Under the pieces are notes generated by a model that was given only the letters and a program-made list of their open reading frames with translations, did no database searches and had not been told where the DNA came from. A stretch of 21,221 nt of DNA from a virus. Positions 6,905 through 14,172 of this stretch are shown piece after piece. The stretch covers positions 1 through 21,221 of the IMG/VR virus record IMGVR_UViG_3300021357_000291; one strand, 5' to 3'. The position numbers and the translations under genes are program-made. How positions within the stretch are numbered: the first letter of the stretch is position 1; every line of letters begins with the position of its first letter.

Positions 6905-7882
6905 CTATTGCTCCCGCATCATCGGCGCCATACGCCTATTGTTGTACCATAGGTCCGAGTTTGGGTCTGCGATGTGCCCGGCCTGGAACCAGGCCAGATT
7001 GTCTCGCACTGCATCCTCGAGGGTGCGCCGGGGTTTGAATCCCAAAGTGTTGCGCAGTTTTGCCGCACTCATGCGATAACTCCGTGGGTCGCGTTTGTCG
7101 GCGTCAACCTGGATGTCGCCCCCCGCTACCTTCTGGACGATGCGGGCTATCTCCAGAGCGGTGTGGTTCCCCGCGGTGATGTTGAATATCTCACGGTTTA
7201 CCATAGCGGTGGGTGTATTCAACAGACGTGTGAATAGCTCGACTACGTCGGCGACATGGACGTTAGTCCGGTACTGGTCGCCACCATGCACCGTAATAAC
7301 CTTGTCGAAGTACGCCTGTTTACTGAAAATATTAACAATAGTGTCCAAACGCATCCGGGGCGCGGGGCCGCACAACGTGGCCGACCGCACAATCACGGCA
7401 GGAGTTAGGCTTGTGTTGGCCAGCACCATCTTCTCTTGTCCCCACTTCTGCAACCCATATTGGGTCTGAGGCCTCGGCGTCATCGTCTCGTCAGCGGGGG
7501 AGCCATCGGTGTTGCCATATACACTGGAGGATGACATAAGGATGAGTTGTCGCACATTATGGGCGTCGCAGAGAACCAGGAGACCCATCATAGCGTCGCA
7601 ATTGATTTGCCTCGCCTTCTCTACATTCTGTGCCACGAGCTCATCTGTCACGATCCCAGCTAGGTGGACCACGTCAGTTACGCCCTCCATTGCTCGTCCC
7701 AAGGAGTCCCAATCCCGTATATCGCCCTGCACATGCTCTACGTTTGGCGTTCCAGCGATGGCATTCCCGAAGGTCTGGCTGTCATAGGCCCGCACGGGCC
7801 AATAGTTAGCTAACGCTGGCACCAACGCGGTGCCAACGTAGCCGGTTCCACCGGTGACGAGGATAAGTCTGTCTTCAGCCAC
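6905..7882 (-). CDS. NAD(P)-dependent nucleotide-sugar epimerase/dehydratase (extended SDR)
   Basis: A 325-residue extended short-chain dehydrogenase. The N-terminal GGTGYVG (11-17) binds NAD(P), GDIRD (53-57) is the usual adenine-side motif, the catalytic Ser is in SSSSVYG (117-123), and Tyr142 and Lys146 form YGLQK. Homologues act on nucleotide sugars such as UDP-hexoses, and HldD, which epimerises ADP-heptose, is a member of the superfamily. The length is normal. The start is GTG 7882 preceded by GGTGGAGCA; it lies 73 nt inside the upstream kinase gene. In this context it could epimerise an activated heptose or prepare a keto sugar for the adjacent aminotransferase. UDP-glucose 4-epimerase-like activity cannot be excluded. 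Confidence 0.9.
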   Translation of the reverse strand: MAEDRLILVTGGTGYVGTALVPALANYWPVRAYDSQTFGNAIAGTPNVEHVQGDIRDWDSLGRAMEGVTDVVHLAGIVTDELVAQNVEKARQINCDAMMGLLVLCDAHNVRQLILMSSSSVYGNTDGSPADETMTPRPQTQYGLQKWGQEKMVLANTSLTPAVIVRSATLCGPAPRMRLDTIVNIFSKQAYFDKVITVHGGDQYRTNVHVADVVELFTRLLNTPTAMVNREIFNITAGNHTALEIARIVQKVAGGDIQVDADKRDPRSYRMSAAKLRNTLGFKPRRTLEDAVRDNLAWFQAGHIADPNSDLWYNNRRMAPMMREQ

Positions 7883-8727
7883 TGCTCCACCTCTTCTCTC
7901 GTAACAACCTTATTGCCCATTTTCCCAACCTTGATGCCACCTGCGATATTGCCCACTAACCCAACCACCTCAGCAGGTGCGCCAGCCCATACTAGCAGTG
8001 CCGTCACCGCTAGGAATGCATCACCGGCGCCCATACGGTCCACGACCCGATCTGCCACTGCTGGCACCCAGACTCTTTTGGCACCATTGATCACCAAACA
8101 GCCCTCATGACCGAGTGTGACAGCAAACATTTCAGTGCCCATTCGTTCAGCTTGTCTTCGCGCCAAAGATTCAATATCACTATAACGATCAGCACAAGCG
8201 AGACGTAATTCAACCTCATCCACCACTACATAATCGGCGCGAGGCCATTTGGTGAGAAGATTGAACCCCCAATTAGCTGAGTTACTTTGGACGGTCAGGG
8301 CGAGAAAAGACTGATGCGATATTTTATAGACCGCTTCCGCTCCCAAAAGACCGTGTCCGTAATCAGCAATCAGTAAAATATCGCATGGCGGAAACACCCC
8401 TGGAGACTCCGGTATTTGGATATTTTCGACTATAGAGAATAGAGTTTGTCTAAAGGGATGCTCCACGTAGCGTTGTTTCAGAACCGGGGTAAGATGTGTG
8501 TCCCGATAACACACGCTTTTGGCAAAAGCTCCGGCATGGGCAGCAACAATCCATCCCCCGCCACGGTAATCGGTAGTGCCGATGGGAGTAAAAGTTACGA
8601 TTGATTCCTTCGCACTTTTGCCCAGAGGTCGCACATGAATATAACGGTCAATGATGGGTTCGCCAATCACAACAACGTTAGCTTCTGCCGCCCTGTCAAG
8701 CCAACCCCGTATATCGGACGCTAACAT
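7810..8727 (-). CDS. PfkB-family sugar kinase, HldE/HldA kinase-domain-like
   Basis: A 305-residue ribokinase-superfamily enzyme. It has an N-terminal IGEPIIDRYIHV strand, YRGGGWIVAAHAGAFA (54-69) in place of the GG..NVA substrate motif, ADYGHGLL (121-128), and the catalytic DRMGAGDAF (230-238) with the Asp base at 236. The gene order (separate nucleotidyltransferase, kinase, then epimerase) mirrors nucleotide-heptose synthesis, in which the kinase phosphorylates heptose 7-phosphate at C1. The substrate-side stretch QSNSANWGFN (147-156) differs from the canonical HldE 'DPKG' region, so the substrate may differ. The C-terminal ~25 residues (PVEPATLAPRW) overlap the epimerase start and look like an added tail. 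Fructose- or ribose-type kinases are less likely given the neighbours. Confidence 0.85.
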   Translation of the reverse strand: MLASDIRGWLDRAAEANVVVIGEPIIDRYIHVRPLGKSAKESIVTFTPIGTTDYRGGGWIVAAHAGAFAKSVCYRDTHLTPVLKQRYVEHPFRQTLFSIVENIQIPESPGVFPPCDILLIADYGHGLLGAEAVYKISHQSFLALTVQSNSANWGFNLLTKWPRADYVVVDEVELRLACADRYSDIESLARRQAERMGTEMFAVTLGHEGCLVINGAKRVWVPAVADRVVDRMGAGDAFLAVTALLVWAGAPAEVVGLVGNIAGGIKVGKMGNKVVTREEVEQWLKTDLSSSPVEPATLAPRWCQR

Positions 8728-8736
8728 ATGATGGCT

Positions 8737-9222
8737 TCAGATGTAATAGGGGAATTGTGAGTTGGTAGTGAGGCCTATACGATCAATGAGTTCGGTAGAA
8801 CTTTGTTTGGCACCATTAGTGAACCGCAGGCAACCGCCGATAGCTTCTACTGCCCGCCTCTCGGTATCCAGATTTCCTGCGTGGTCTTCTCCGGCAGCAT
8901 AGTCCGGACCTTTGACATATACAGAGGGTCTCAGAGTTTGAATGAGTTCCACAGCCGATGATGAATCCATAATGATTACGTAGTCTACGAATTTTAAGGC
9001 GTCCAACAAAATCGCCCGTTGATATTCTGGAAACAACGGGCGCCCGGGGCCCTTTTCTATGTGGCGGTCGCCAGTGACCCCCACTACCAGAATGTCCCCC
9101 ATAGCTTTTGCTTGGCTGAGATGGTTAATATGACCGACATGCAGCAGATCGAAGCAACCGACGGAAAGAACGATACGCATACCTCCGTGCTTTTCAACCA
9201 ACTCCGCAAGACTGGTAATCAT
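8737..9222 (-). CDS. HldE/RfaE2-type nucleotidyltransferase (cytidylyltransferase fold)
   Basis: A protein of about 161 residues with the nucleotidyltransferase signature GCFDLLHVGH (22-31), including the HxGH motif that binds the nucleotide phosphates. It continues through GDILVVGVTGD, RPLFPEYQRAILLDALKFVDYV and YVKGPDYA, matching the adenylyltransferase half of HldE, which joins heptose 1-phosphate to ATP to form ADP-heptose. Kinase and nucleotidyltransferase are separate genes here, as in HldA/HldC systems. I prefer ATG 9222, after the upstream stop; ATG 9252 would overlap the upstream gene by 22 nt. Glycerol-3-phosphate cytidylyltransferase is an alternative of the same fold, less likely given the kinase and isomerase neighbours. 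Confidence 0.85.
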   Translation of the reverse strand: MITSLAELVEKHGGMRIVLSVGCFDLLHVGHINHLSQAKAMGDILVVGVTGDRHIEKGPGRPLFPEYQRAILLDALKFVDYVIIMDSSSAVELIQTLRPSVYVKGPDYAAGEDHAGNLDTERRAVEAIGGCLRFTNGAKQSSTELIDRIGLTTNSQFPYYI

Positions 9223-9230
9223 CGATAGGA

Positions 9231-9914
9231 TTACTTCACCACAATGCTGCATCGAGCATTGTCCGGCATCTTCGAGAGCTCTTCGATTATGTTGGCCCTC
9301 ATGTCGGACGGCGGTCTGAGCAACGTGACCTGAACATCGGTGTCCTGATATAGGTTAACCCCACAGGATGCCAAATACTCAAAGATATAGGCCTCCTCGC
9401 TGACAATCAACGGGTCGGTGAAGATACGGCAACCGGCCAATCGCGCGACTCTCAGGTCCAGCAAAAGGCAATTGGTGGTGTGCCATTGAAGACGCTGAAT
9501 GCCCTGGTTCGGATAGTAAGCGGGCCAGGATACTCGGCGAAACTTGTCTACCGTGGTGAACGAGCTTTGGTCGAACCAAGGAACGATGCATAGCCGGTTC
9601 CGCTCAACCAGTTTCTTGATAGTGTCTGGATCACTCAGCAGCACGTCGTTATCAAGAATGAGAATATGGCTGGCATTGTTATTTAAGGCACTCATTATGG
9701 CCTGGTTCCGCATGGCTCCCAAACCTTGATACGGTTTGATGCACAGATTTCCCACACTGCCCAGGGCGCCAGTCCAGTCCATTTCCCAGATGCGTTTAGC
9801 CGCTGCGGTCGCCGCCTCTTTGACACCAGGCATGAAATTATCACCCATGAAAGTGATAAAGACATTGGGCAGATCCGAGATTGCTTCGCCTTCTATCATT
9901 TTGGGTGTTGTCAT
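9231..9914 (-). CDS. GT-A-like glycosyltransferase (paralogue 3)
   Basis: A 227-residue protein related to two other genes of the block. It has an N-terminal VFITFMGDNF strand, YQGLGAMRNQAIMSAL (62-77) and a DXD-like DND at 88-90 in LILDNDVLL, the expected nucleotide-sugar and metal site of GT-A enzymes, then a hydrophobic segment TNCLLLDLRVARLAG and an acidic EEAYIFEY near residue 180. It is the most divergent and shortest of the three and has no transmembrane segment, so it should be cytoplasmic. It sits between the radical SAM gene and the nucleotidyltransferase. Sugar donor and acceptor are unknown. Confidence 0.7.
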   Translation of the reverse strand: MTTPKMIEGEAISDLPNVFITFMGDNFMPGVKEAATAAAKRIWEMDWTGALGSVGNLCIKPYQGLGAMRNQAIMSALNNNASHILILDNDVLLSDPDTIKKLVERNRLCIVPWFDQSSFTTVDKFRRVSWPAYYPNQGIQRLQWHTTNCLLLDLRVARLAGCRIFTDPLIVSEEAYIFEYLASCGVNLYQDTDVQVTLLRPPSDMRANIIEELSKMPDNARCSIVVK

Positions 9915-9946
9915 GCTCTATCCGTGTCCCATAAGCCTGACAGTTC

Positions 9947-11104
9947 TCACAGAAAATCGATATGCAACGGCGCCGGACTTTCGGCTTTCCGCAAAGATTC
10001 TATCCCTTTCATGTGCCTGTCTAATGCCGTGTTAGCGAGATGCTGGATGCAAAGCGCCCCGCACATGCGCTGTGCATCAAATTGGTCACTCGCTAGGTAA
10101 TGCATGACCTCCCAATAGCGGTCCGACTGCCAGATGTCCCACCAACGCTGCTCGCAGATATTGCCGATGTGAAACTTGGCATACCGGTCATTGAAGAGCA
10201 TCCCGCAAGGCGCAACGAGACCGGACCCAGACATCTGAATCAGGAATGGCGGACCGTAACAACGCTGATAGGATCGGGCATTCGTCTCCGTTTCCGCATC
10301 CCTGATTTTATTCCATTTGACTGCGACCCGGTAACGGTCAGTGGATAAGCTTTCGGCCTGGCGGAGTAGATCATGCAGTTCGTTATATTCCTGATATTTG
10401 ATTCCCAAAGTCCGGTATTCGTCATCGGAGCAGTGCTTGATTACTGCATAATCAACGCCAAGCTCTTTCCCCAATTCAGCAAAAGGTAGAATCTGGTCCG
10501 AGTCCTTGGGCATCAAGACCATCTGGATGCCCAGAGTAACACTTAGATTTCTTTCCTGTTTAATACGGACGGCGGCGCGCACATTAGAAATGACTCTTTC
10601 CCAGAACGATGGTTTGACTCCCATGATTTGGCAATATCGCTGCTGAGTGCCGCCGGAGATGTTGAAGCGAAGATATGAAAGACATGGGAGCACCTGGGAC
10701 AGCAGAGATTCAGTGAAGCGAAATCCGTTTGTTCCTGATGCCATAGACAACCCGAGGCTATACCCTTGGGTGATGGTATGACCATAGATCGGTGAGACGA
10801 GGCTTTCTCCGTCGCTGACGAGTGAAATTCCTCTGACTCCCATTCGAGCCGAATCTTCCAGAAACGCATCGATGACCCCCTCAGTTATTTCTTGCCGGTC
10901 GTTTTCCTGCATCTGGGCATAACAAAATCCGCAGGCCGCATCGCAGGCCCTGGTGAGAGCCATATCGATCGTGATCGGCGCAATTCGTTCCCCACGCTCC
11001 CAAGCCTGTACTCGGTCCATATGCCACGCGAGTTTGTGGCCATCGAGCACCATCTTGGTATGGTCTTCAATGGGGGACAAGACATTATGTGGGACGTGTT
11101 TCAC
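9947..11104 (-). CDS. Radical SAM protein with SPASM domain
   Basis: A 385-residue radical SAM enzyme. The N-terminal CDAACGFC (C54, C58, C61; C-x3-C-x2-C) binds the SAM-cleaving 4Fe-4S cluster, followed by TIM-barrel segments such as GISLVSDGESL. The C-terminus holds Cys282, 300, 317, 348 and 352 in a SPASM arrangement (APCGMLF, NICEQRWWDIW, MCGALC) that would carry an auxiliary Fe-S cluster. SPASM enzymes modify peptides, proteins or sugars; members also occur in sugar and peptidyl-modification clusters. The GTG start at 11104 overlaps the preceding small gene by 20 nt. It might modify a sugar intermediate or a virion protein; the substrate is not visible from the sequence. Confidence 0.88.
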   Translation of the reverse strand: MKHVPHNVLSPIEDHTKMVLDGHKLAWHMDRVQAWERGERIAPITIDMALTRACDAACGFCYAQMQENDRQEITEGVIDAFLEDSARMGVRGISLVSDGESLVSPIYGHTITQGYSLGLSMASGTNGFRFTESLLSQVLPCLSYLRFNISGGTQQRYCQIMGVKPSFWERVISNVRAAVRIKQERNLSVTLGIQMVLMPKDSDQILPFAELGKELGVDYAVIKHCSDDEYRTLGIKYQEYNELHDLLRQAESLSTDRYRVAVKWNKIRDAETETNARSYQRCYGPPFLIQMSGSGLVAPCGMLFNDRYAKFHIGNICEQRWWDIWQSDRYWEVMHYLASDQFDAQRMCGALCIQHLANTALDRHMKGIESLRKAESPAPLHIDFL

Positions 11105-11339
11105 TGAAGCTCACACCACGGAGTTTTTGTCTCAATTTATTCTGGTCAAGTTTTGGCTCCAACAATACTTCTAGGACGGGATTTACCTGACCCCTTAGCT
11201 GTTTTTCCAATGATAATAAACGCCGACCACGTTCGGCAGTCGGCAGATGCTCCGGCAATTTGACTATCACATAGCGATCCTTCAAGGCAACCAAGGTGCA
11301 CGTGCCGTTCAAATACGGCGTGATTTCGTCAGGCTCCAT
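11085..11339 (-). CDS. Small unknown protein
   Basis: An 84-residue protein with no recognised family. The N-terminal half reads as a short beta hairpin (GTCTLVALKDRYVIVKLPEH, residues 12-31) and the C-terminal half as a charged helix (ERGRRLLSLEKQL) followed by a Lys/Leu-rich helix. It follows the preceding small gene with a 1-nt gap, has AAGGCGG upstream of ATG 11339, and overlaps the radical SAM start, so it is probably translated. It could be a partner of the radical SAM enzyme, by analogy with small carrier or precursor proteins next to SPASM genes, but it lacks an obvious core-peptide motif. Confidence 0.55.
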   Translation of the reverse strand: MEPDEITPYLNGTCTLVALKDRYVIVKLPEHLPTAERGRRLLSLEKQLRGQVNPVLEVLLEPKLDQNKLRQKLRGVSFSETRPT

Positions 11340-11340
11340 G

Positions 11341-11535
11341 CTATGCCGCCTTTTTGGGCCGGCCTTTCTTTTTAACGACTATTGGCGGGATCATCTCTCC
11401 TGCCGTAGAGGCTTGCTGCTGCTGTAATGTCTCCAATATCTCGATTAACAACACGAAGCCCAGGACTTCATTCGGGGGAAGCCTGAATTGGTCCTTCAGC
11501 TCCGTGAGGGCCTCTCTATAATCCGCCGCTTTCAT
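11341..11535 (-). CDS. Small unknown protein with AT-hook-like basic tail
   Basis: A 64-residue protein. ATG 11535 overlaps the stop of the upstream glycosyltransferase as ATGA; a GTG at 11544 would add three residues. The body is a predicted helix (YREALTELKDQF, then VLGFVLLIEILETLQQQQAS) and the C-terminus is KKKGRPKKAA. GRPKK resembles an AT-hook core that binds the DNA minor groove or RNA, though such tails also arise by chance in small basic proteins. No catalytic residue is evident. Its role in the cargo is unknown. Confidence 0.55.
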   Translation of the reverse strand: MKAADYREALTELKDQFRLPPNEVLGFVLLIEILETLQQQQASTAGEMIPPIVVKKKGRPKKAA

Positions 11536-12305
11536 CGCTGCCACATAGCGTTCTGAATGGCTTCTTTCGGCGCTAATTGCTGGTAATTTCTTTTGATGTG
11601 GTCAAAAGGAAAATGGGGAGCGTTCTGTACTTTGACCACCGTATTCGTATCGACGATGGGATGGTGACCGGTCATGGCCAAGCGGTCGAAATGAAATTCC
11701 TCATCGGCTCCGCGGGCGTTATCCCAGAATGGCGTCAAAGCCCAAGGGAGAAAAATCTCAGTGCGCATCAGCAGACAAGACAGGAGCACGCTATGAGCTA
11801 CCAAAAGTCCGCCACCTTCCGGGTAACTAGCCTGCCTGATCCCATAATCCTTGCCGTCAATATACCGCACCAGAGGAGCAATAACTGGCATCTGCCATTC
11901 CTGAAGCTTCATTAGAGTGTCTGGTTCTGGAAGTATGTCGTTATCGACATACATCAACCATTCGAATCCTTCCCGGAGTGCCCGCATATAGGCCAGATTC
12001 CGCATTGTGCCCAGACCATCATAGGGTTCGTAGCAGCGGTCTTGCTCGGCATAAAAGCGGACCAGAATGCCGCCCTCTTGCCAGGAATGTTGCGCCATCG
12101 CCAGAACTGCCTCATAGCTCCCAGGATGCCAGTGCTTACCTATGGCGGCGATGATAGTAGAGCCTGGATAAAGATGCGGGCGCATCCCAGCTTTGGCTCT
12201 TTTATTCCATACCTCGGCCTGATGCTTGGTTTCCGCAGGACCGAAATAAAGCTCCGGCGCCAGAGTTGCAGCCCGGTAGACCGCTGGAGTCAGTTCGTCT
12301 ACCAA
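11532..12305 (-). CDS. GT-A-like glycosyltransferase (paralogue 2)
   Basis: A 257-residue protein. The core has IIAAIGKHW (50-59), EQDRCYEPYDGLGTMRN (88-104) and the DXD-like DND at 121-123 in YVDNDILPEPDT, then LQEWQMPVIAPLV and GADEEFHFD (about 206-214), where the acidic pair could serve as catalytic base. It is closely related to the gene at 14406-15482 (shared QDRC.xPYD.LGTMRN, WQMP..AP and GADE..HF). The fold suggests transfer of a sugar from a nucleotide donor. The start is TTG 12305, chosen because GGAGGG lies just upstream within the preceding gene. No membrane segment is visible. Donor and acceptor are unknown. Confidence 0.75.
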   Translation of the reverse strand: MVDELTPAVYRAATLAPELYFGPAETKHQAEVWNKRAKAGMRPHLYPGSTIIAAIGKHWHPGSYEAVLAMAQHSWQEGGILVRFYAEQDRCYEPYDGLGTMRNLAYMRALREGFEWLMYVDNDILPEPDTLMKLQEWQMPVIAPLVRYIDGKDYGIRQASYPEGGGLLVAHSVLLSCLLMRTEIFLPWALTPFWDNARGADEEFHFDRLAMTGHHPIVDTNTVVKVQNAPHFPFDHIKRNYQQLAPKEAIQNAMWQR

Positions 12306-12592
12306 TCGCCCTCCGTGAGGCCTAGCGGGCCCAATATCTCTGCTGGTATTTTGAAAGGCGTTCCATTGGTTTGTTCCCGTGTCTTCAGTTGCTTTCTGCC
12401 AGTCATCAAAATAACTTTCCAGTTCTCCGGGCTGAATCTGAGAATTGCGAGGGCATTAGGTTTCGATGATGATGGTGGACCATTCGAAGGGACGGGGCTT
12501 TTATGGAGGACCAGCATGACGCCAAGGGGATTTTCGTACAACTGGAAGAGATCGGAATATAGGTCAGGGCATTCGCTATCTAGTTCAGGCAT
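12299..12592 (-). CDS. Small protein, DUF3467-like beta-sandwich candidate
   Basis: A 97-residue protein starting at ATG 12592, with GAGG six nt upstream; a TTG at 12604 overlapping the upstream stop is less likely. It reads LYSDLFQLYENPLGVMLVLH (around residues 11-30), a proline/serine linker, ILRFSPENWKVILMTGRKQL, and ends GPLGLTEGDW. The layout (YSD.f....nP.gv.L.f near the N-terminus, then a helix ending R.QLK) resembles small phage and bacterial DUF3467-like proteins of unknown function. That comparison is from memory and tentative. It lies between the TPP-enzyme beta gene and a glycosyltransferase and overlaps the latter by 7 nt. Confidence 0.5.
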   Translation of the reverse strand: MPELDSECPDLYSDLFQLYENPLGVMLVLHKSPVPSNGPPSSSKPNALAILRFSPENWKVILMTGRKQLKTREQTNGTPFKIPAEILGPLGLTEGDW

Positions 12593-12600
12593 ATGTATCC

Positions 12601-13134
12601 TCAATCCAAATGTTCAACGATTAATGTTGACCCGGTATTGTGAACAGCGCGCTCGTAGACGAGGGGAATATATTCAGGAGTTGCAATATATTCCACCTGT
12701 ACAGCGGTCAAGAGTTTCAAAAAAGCGTCCGTATGATTCTGCGTATGTTGTGGCCCCGCATTCAAGGGCGTTTTAGAGCCGACCTTGGTTCGGATGATTA
12801 TTTTCGGGCGGAACTGGTTCCGGGACATCAGGGGCATTTTGTCAAGATGATTCACCAATTGGTTCATTGCCAAGAGGAGAAAATCCATGCGGGGATACAT
12901 GCTGATGGGCAGGAAACCTTGCAGGGCCAGGCCGATGCTCATTCCCATCTGGAGTTCCTCCGCCACCGGCAATTCCAGACGTTGAGAATTCGGCACTCCG
13001 TCGAGATGCTTGAACATGACATTGCCATCATATTTGACGTTTTGGCCAAGAAAGATCGCACCTGGCTGACCTGCCAACATCAGCATAGCTTGATTAAGTA
13101 GTTCATCGGTCCTTGTTTTCTGTCTGGTAGTCAT
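12601..13134 (-). CDS. TPP-dependent enzyme, E1-beta/transketolase pyrimidine-domain subunit (minimal)
   Basis: A 177-residue protein matching the pyrimidine-binding domain of 2-oxoacid dehydrogenase E1 beta and transketolase C-type subunits. The conserved Glu that activates thiamine diphosphate is Glu59 in LPVAEELQMG. It is followed by SIGLALQGFLPI, YPRMDFLLLAMNQLVNHLDKM and AGPQHTQNHTDAF (126-138). It ends at STLIVEHLD, where the pyrimidine domain normally ends, so the ~140-residue transketolase C-terminal domain of standard E1 beta (about 325 residues) is missing. It overlaps the alpha subunit gene as ATGA, implying a 1:1 complex. The likely role is C-C bond cleavage or formation on a keto acid or ketose. 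Confidence 0.82.
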   Translation of the reverse strand: MTTRQKTRTDELLNQAMLMLAGQPGAIFLGQNVKYDGNVMFKHLDGVPNSQRLELPVAEELQMGMSIGLALQGFLPISMYPRMDFLLLAMNQLVNHLDKMPLMSRNQFRPKIIIRTKVGSKTPLNAGPQHTQNHTDAFLKLLTAVQVEYIATPEYIPLVYERAVHNTGSTLIVEHLD

Positions 13135-13700
13135 CCGAAATTCACAAACTGCCCAATGCCCACATGCGGGAAGATACGTGTGTATTTATAGTAATGATAT
13201 TTGTTCTGTGCACCACACCCTCCCCCCCAGACCTCGCGTGTGGGTGTATTGGTTGAGACTCCGTTGTCCTCTACGACTATTGTTAGCGGGAGAACATGCC
13301 CAGCTGCATATCTCGCTGTTTCGTACCAGATTCCAGTCAGGGCAGTCATGTCCCCGATGAATGCCCAGACTCTTTCGGTCCCTTCGTTCCTTTTGATTCC
13401 CATCGCTAGACCACAAGCGATTGGAAGAATTCCGCCTACAATACTCGAAGAAATGAATCTGTGCTTTTCGCTCATGATATACATGCTGCGTCCGTCGAGA
13501 ATTTGTTGGAACAATTCTTCGGCTGGAATGCCCTTTAGTAACGCATGATAATGGCTCCGCCAGGTCGACAGGACCCAGTCCCGATCATCGACCCCTTTGA
13601 AAATTCGCAGGAGATCATCTTCATTGCCGCCGGACAGATGCACCGGCGCGTGAATTTGTTTCGCTAGAAACGCATCAATAACCCGTTGCTCGAAAGCCAT
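13131..13700 (-). CDS. TPP-dependent enzyme, E1-alpha-like diphosphate-binding subunit (minimal)
   Basis: A 189-residue protein (from ATG 13700, preceded by AAAAGGGGAG; ATG 13739 would add 13 residues and overlap the upstream gene). It follows E1 alpha: STWRSHYHALLKG (46-57), ISSSIVGGILPIACGLAMG (about 83-101) and the diphosphate/Mg motif from GDM (116-118) to EDNG (144-147), which replaces the usual GDG...ENNG. The catalytic site should form with the beta subunit. Standard E1 alpha chains are about 320-360 residues, so this one is reduced to the cofactor-binding core. It may supply a ketose such as sedoheptulose phosphate or modify a keto sugar. The substrate is unknown. Confidence 0.8.
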   Translation of the reverse strand: MAFEQRVIDAFLAKQIHAPVHLSGGNEDDLLRIFKGVDDRDWVLSTWRSHYHALLKGIPAEELFQQILDGRSMYIMSEKHRFISSSIVGGILPIACGLAMGIKRNEGTERVWAFIGDMTALTGIWYETARYAAGHVLPLTIVVEDNGVSTNTPTREVWGGGCGAQNKYHYYKYTRIFPHVGIGQFVNFG

Positions 13701-13722
13701 GAGCTCCCCTTTTGTTACTTTC

Positions 13723-14172
13723 TCACGAACGATTATCATTTTCTACCTGTGTCCGTAATTCCATCGCTCGGCTACTTAGCTCCAAGAGCTCCCGATACTG
13801 CCTGTGTTTGACCCCATATGGCGAAGCGTCCCCGCCAACAGGACTTTGAATCCCTTCCTCATCTTCAAACCAATACGAACAGGGTGTCGCCGCCACTTGC
13901 TCCGGGAATTCCGGAAATACTCGGCAAGCCTCGGGACGTTTATCGTAGATGGAGCAGCGGTCGTTCCTGTGTTTGGGGCATGGCACAAAAGAATCGGCGA
14001 TGATTTCTAAGCCAACTCCCTGCGGCGTGACGGCAGGTTTGAAACCACGGACGCTGAGGAATTCCCGGTCGCGGTCATTTGGTTCTTTGATGAACAAACG
14101 GGTGCGGTTAACTGAAAACATACAGCAGAAACCACAATGAATACATTCCCCTTTTCGTACCCATTTAACCAT
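13723..14172 (-). CDS. YkgJ-family CxxCxxCC metal-cluster protein
   Basis: A 149-residue protein beginning MVKWVRKGECIHCGFCC; Cys10, 13, 16 and 17 form the CxxCxxCC signature of the YkgJ/UPF0153 family, with further Cys at 65, 73, 83 and 98 in PCPKHRNDRCSIYDKRPEAC. Family members are thought to bind an Fe-S cluster or zinc; their activity is poorly defined. Most sit near other modification enzymes in genomes. Here it overlaps the upstream small CxxC gene by 8 nt and lies 22 nt before the TPP alpha gene. The length and Cys layout are normal for the family. It might assist the radical SAM enzyme or act on a glycan acceptor, but nothing in the sequence settles this. Confidence 0.82.
   Translation of the reverse strand: MVKWVRKGECIHCGFCCMFSVNRTRLFIKEPNDRDREFLSVRGFKPAVTPQGVGLEIIADSFVPCPKHRNDRCSIYDKRPEACRVFPEFPEQVAATPCSYWFEDEEGIQSPVGGDASPYGVKHRQYRELLELSSRAMELRTQVENDNRS

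Noticed and set aside
6245-6952. Plus-strand open frame of 235 codons opposite the aminotransferase
   Set aside because: It mirrors a confidently identified PLP enzyme gene on the minus strand and shows no recognisable domain.
9231-9252. Nucleotidyltransferase start at ATG 9252
   Set aside because: It would overlap the glycosyltransferase by 22 nt and add residues outside the nucleotidyltransferase fold; ATG 9222 just after the stop is simpler, although its ribosome site is also weak.
12042-12776. Plus-strand open frame of 244 codons across three minus-strand genes
   Set aside because: It crosses several coupled minus-strand genes with clear families, and the translation has no domain.
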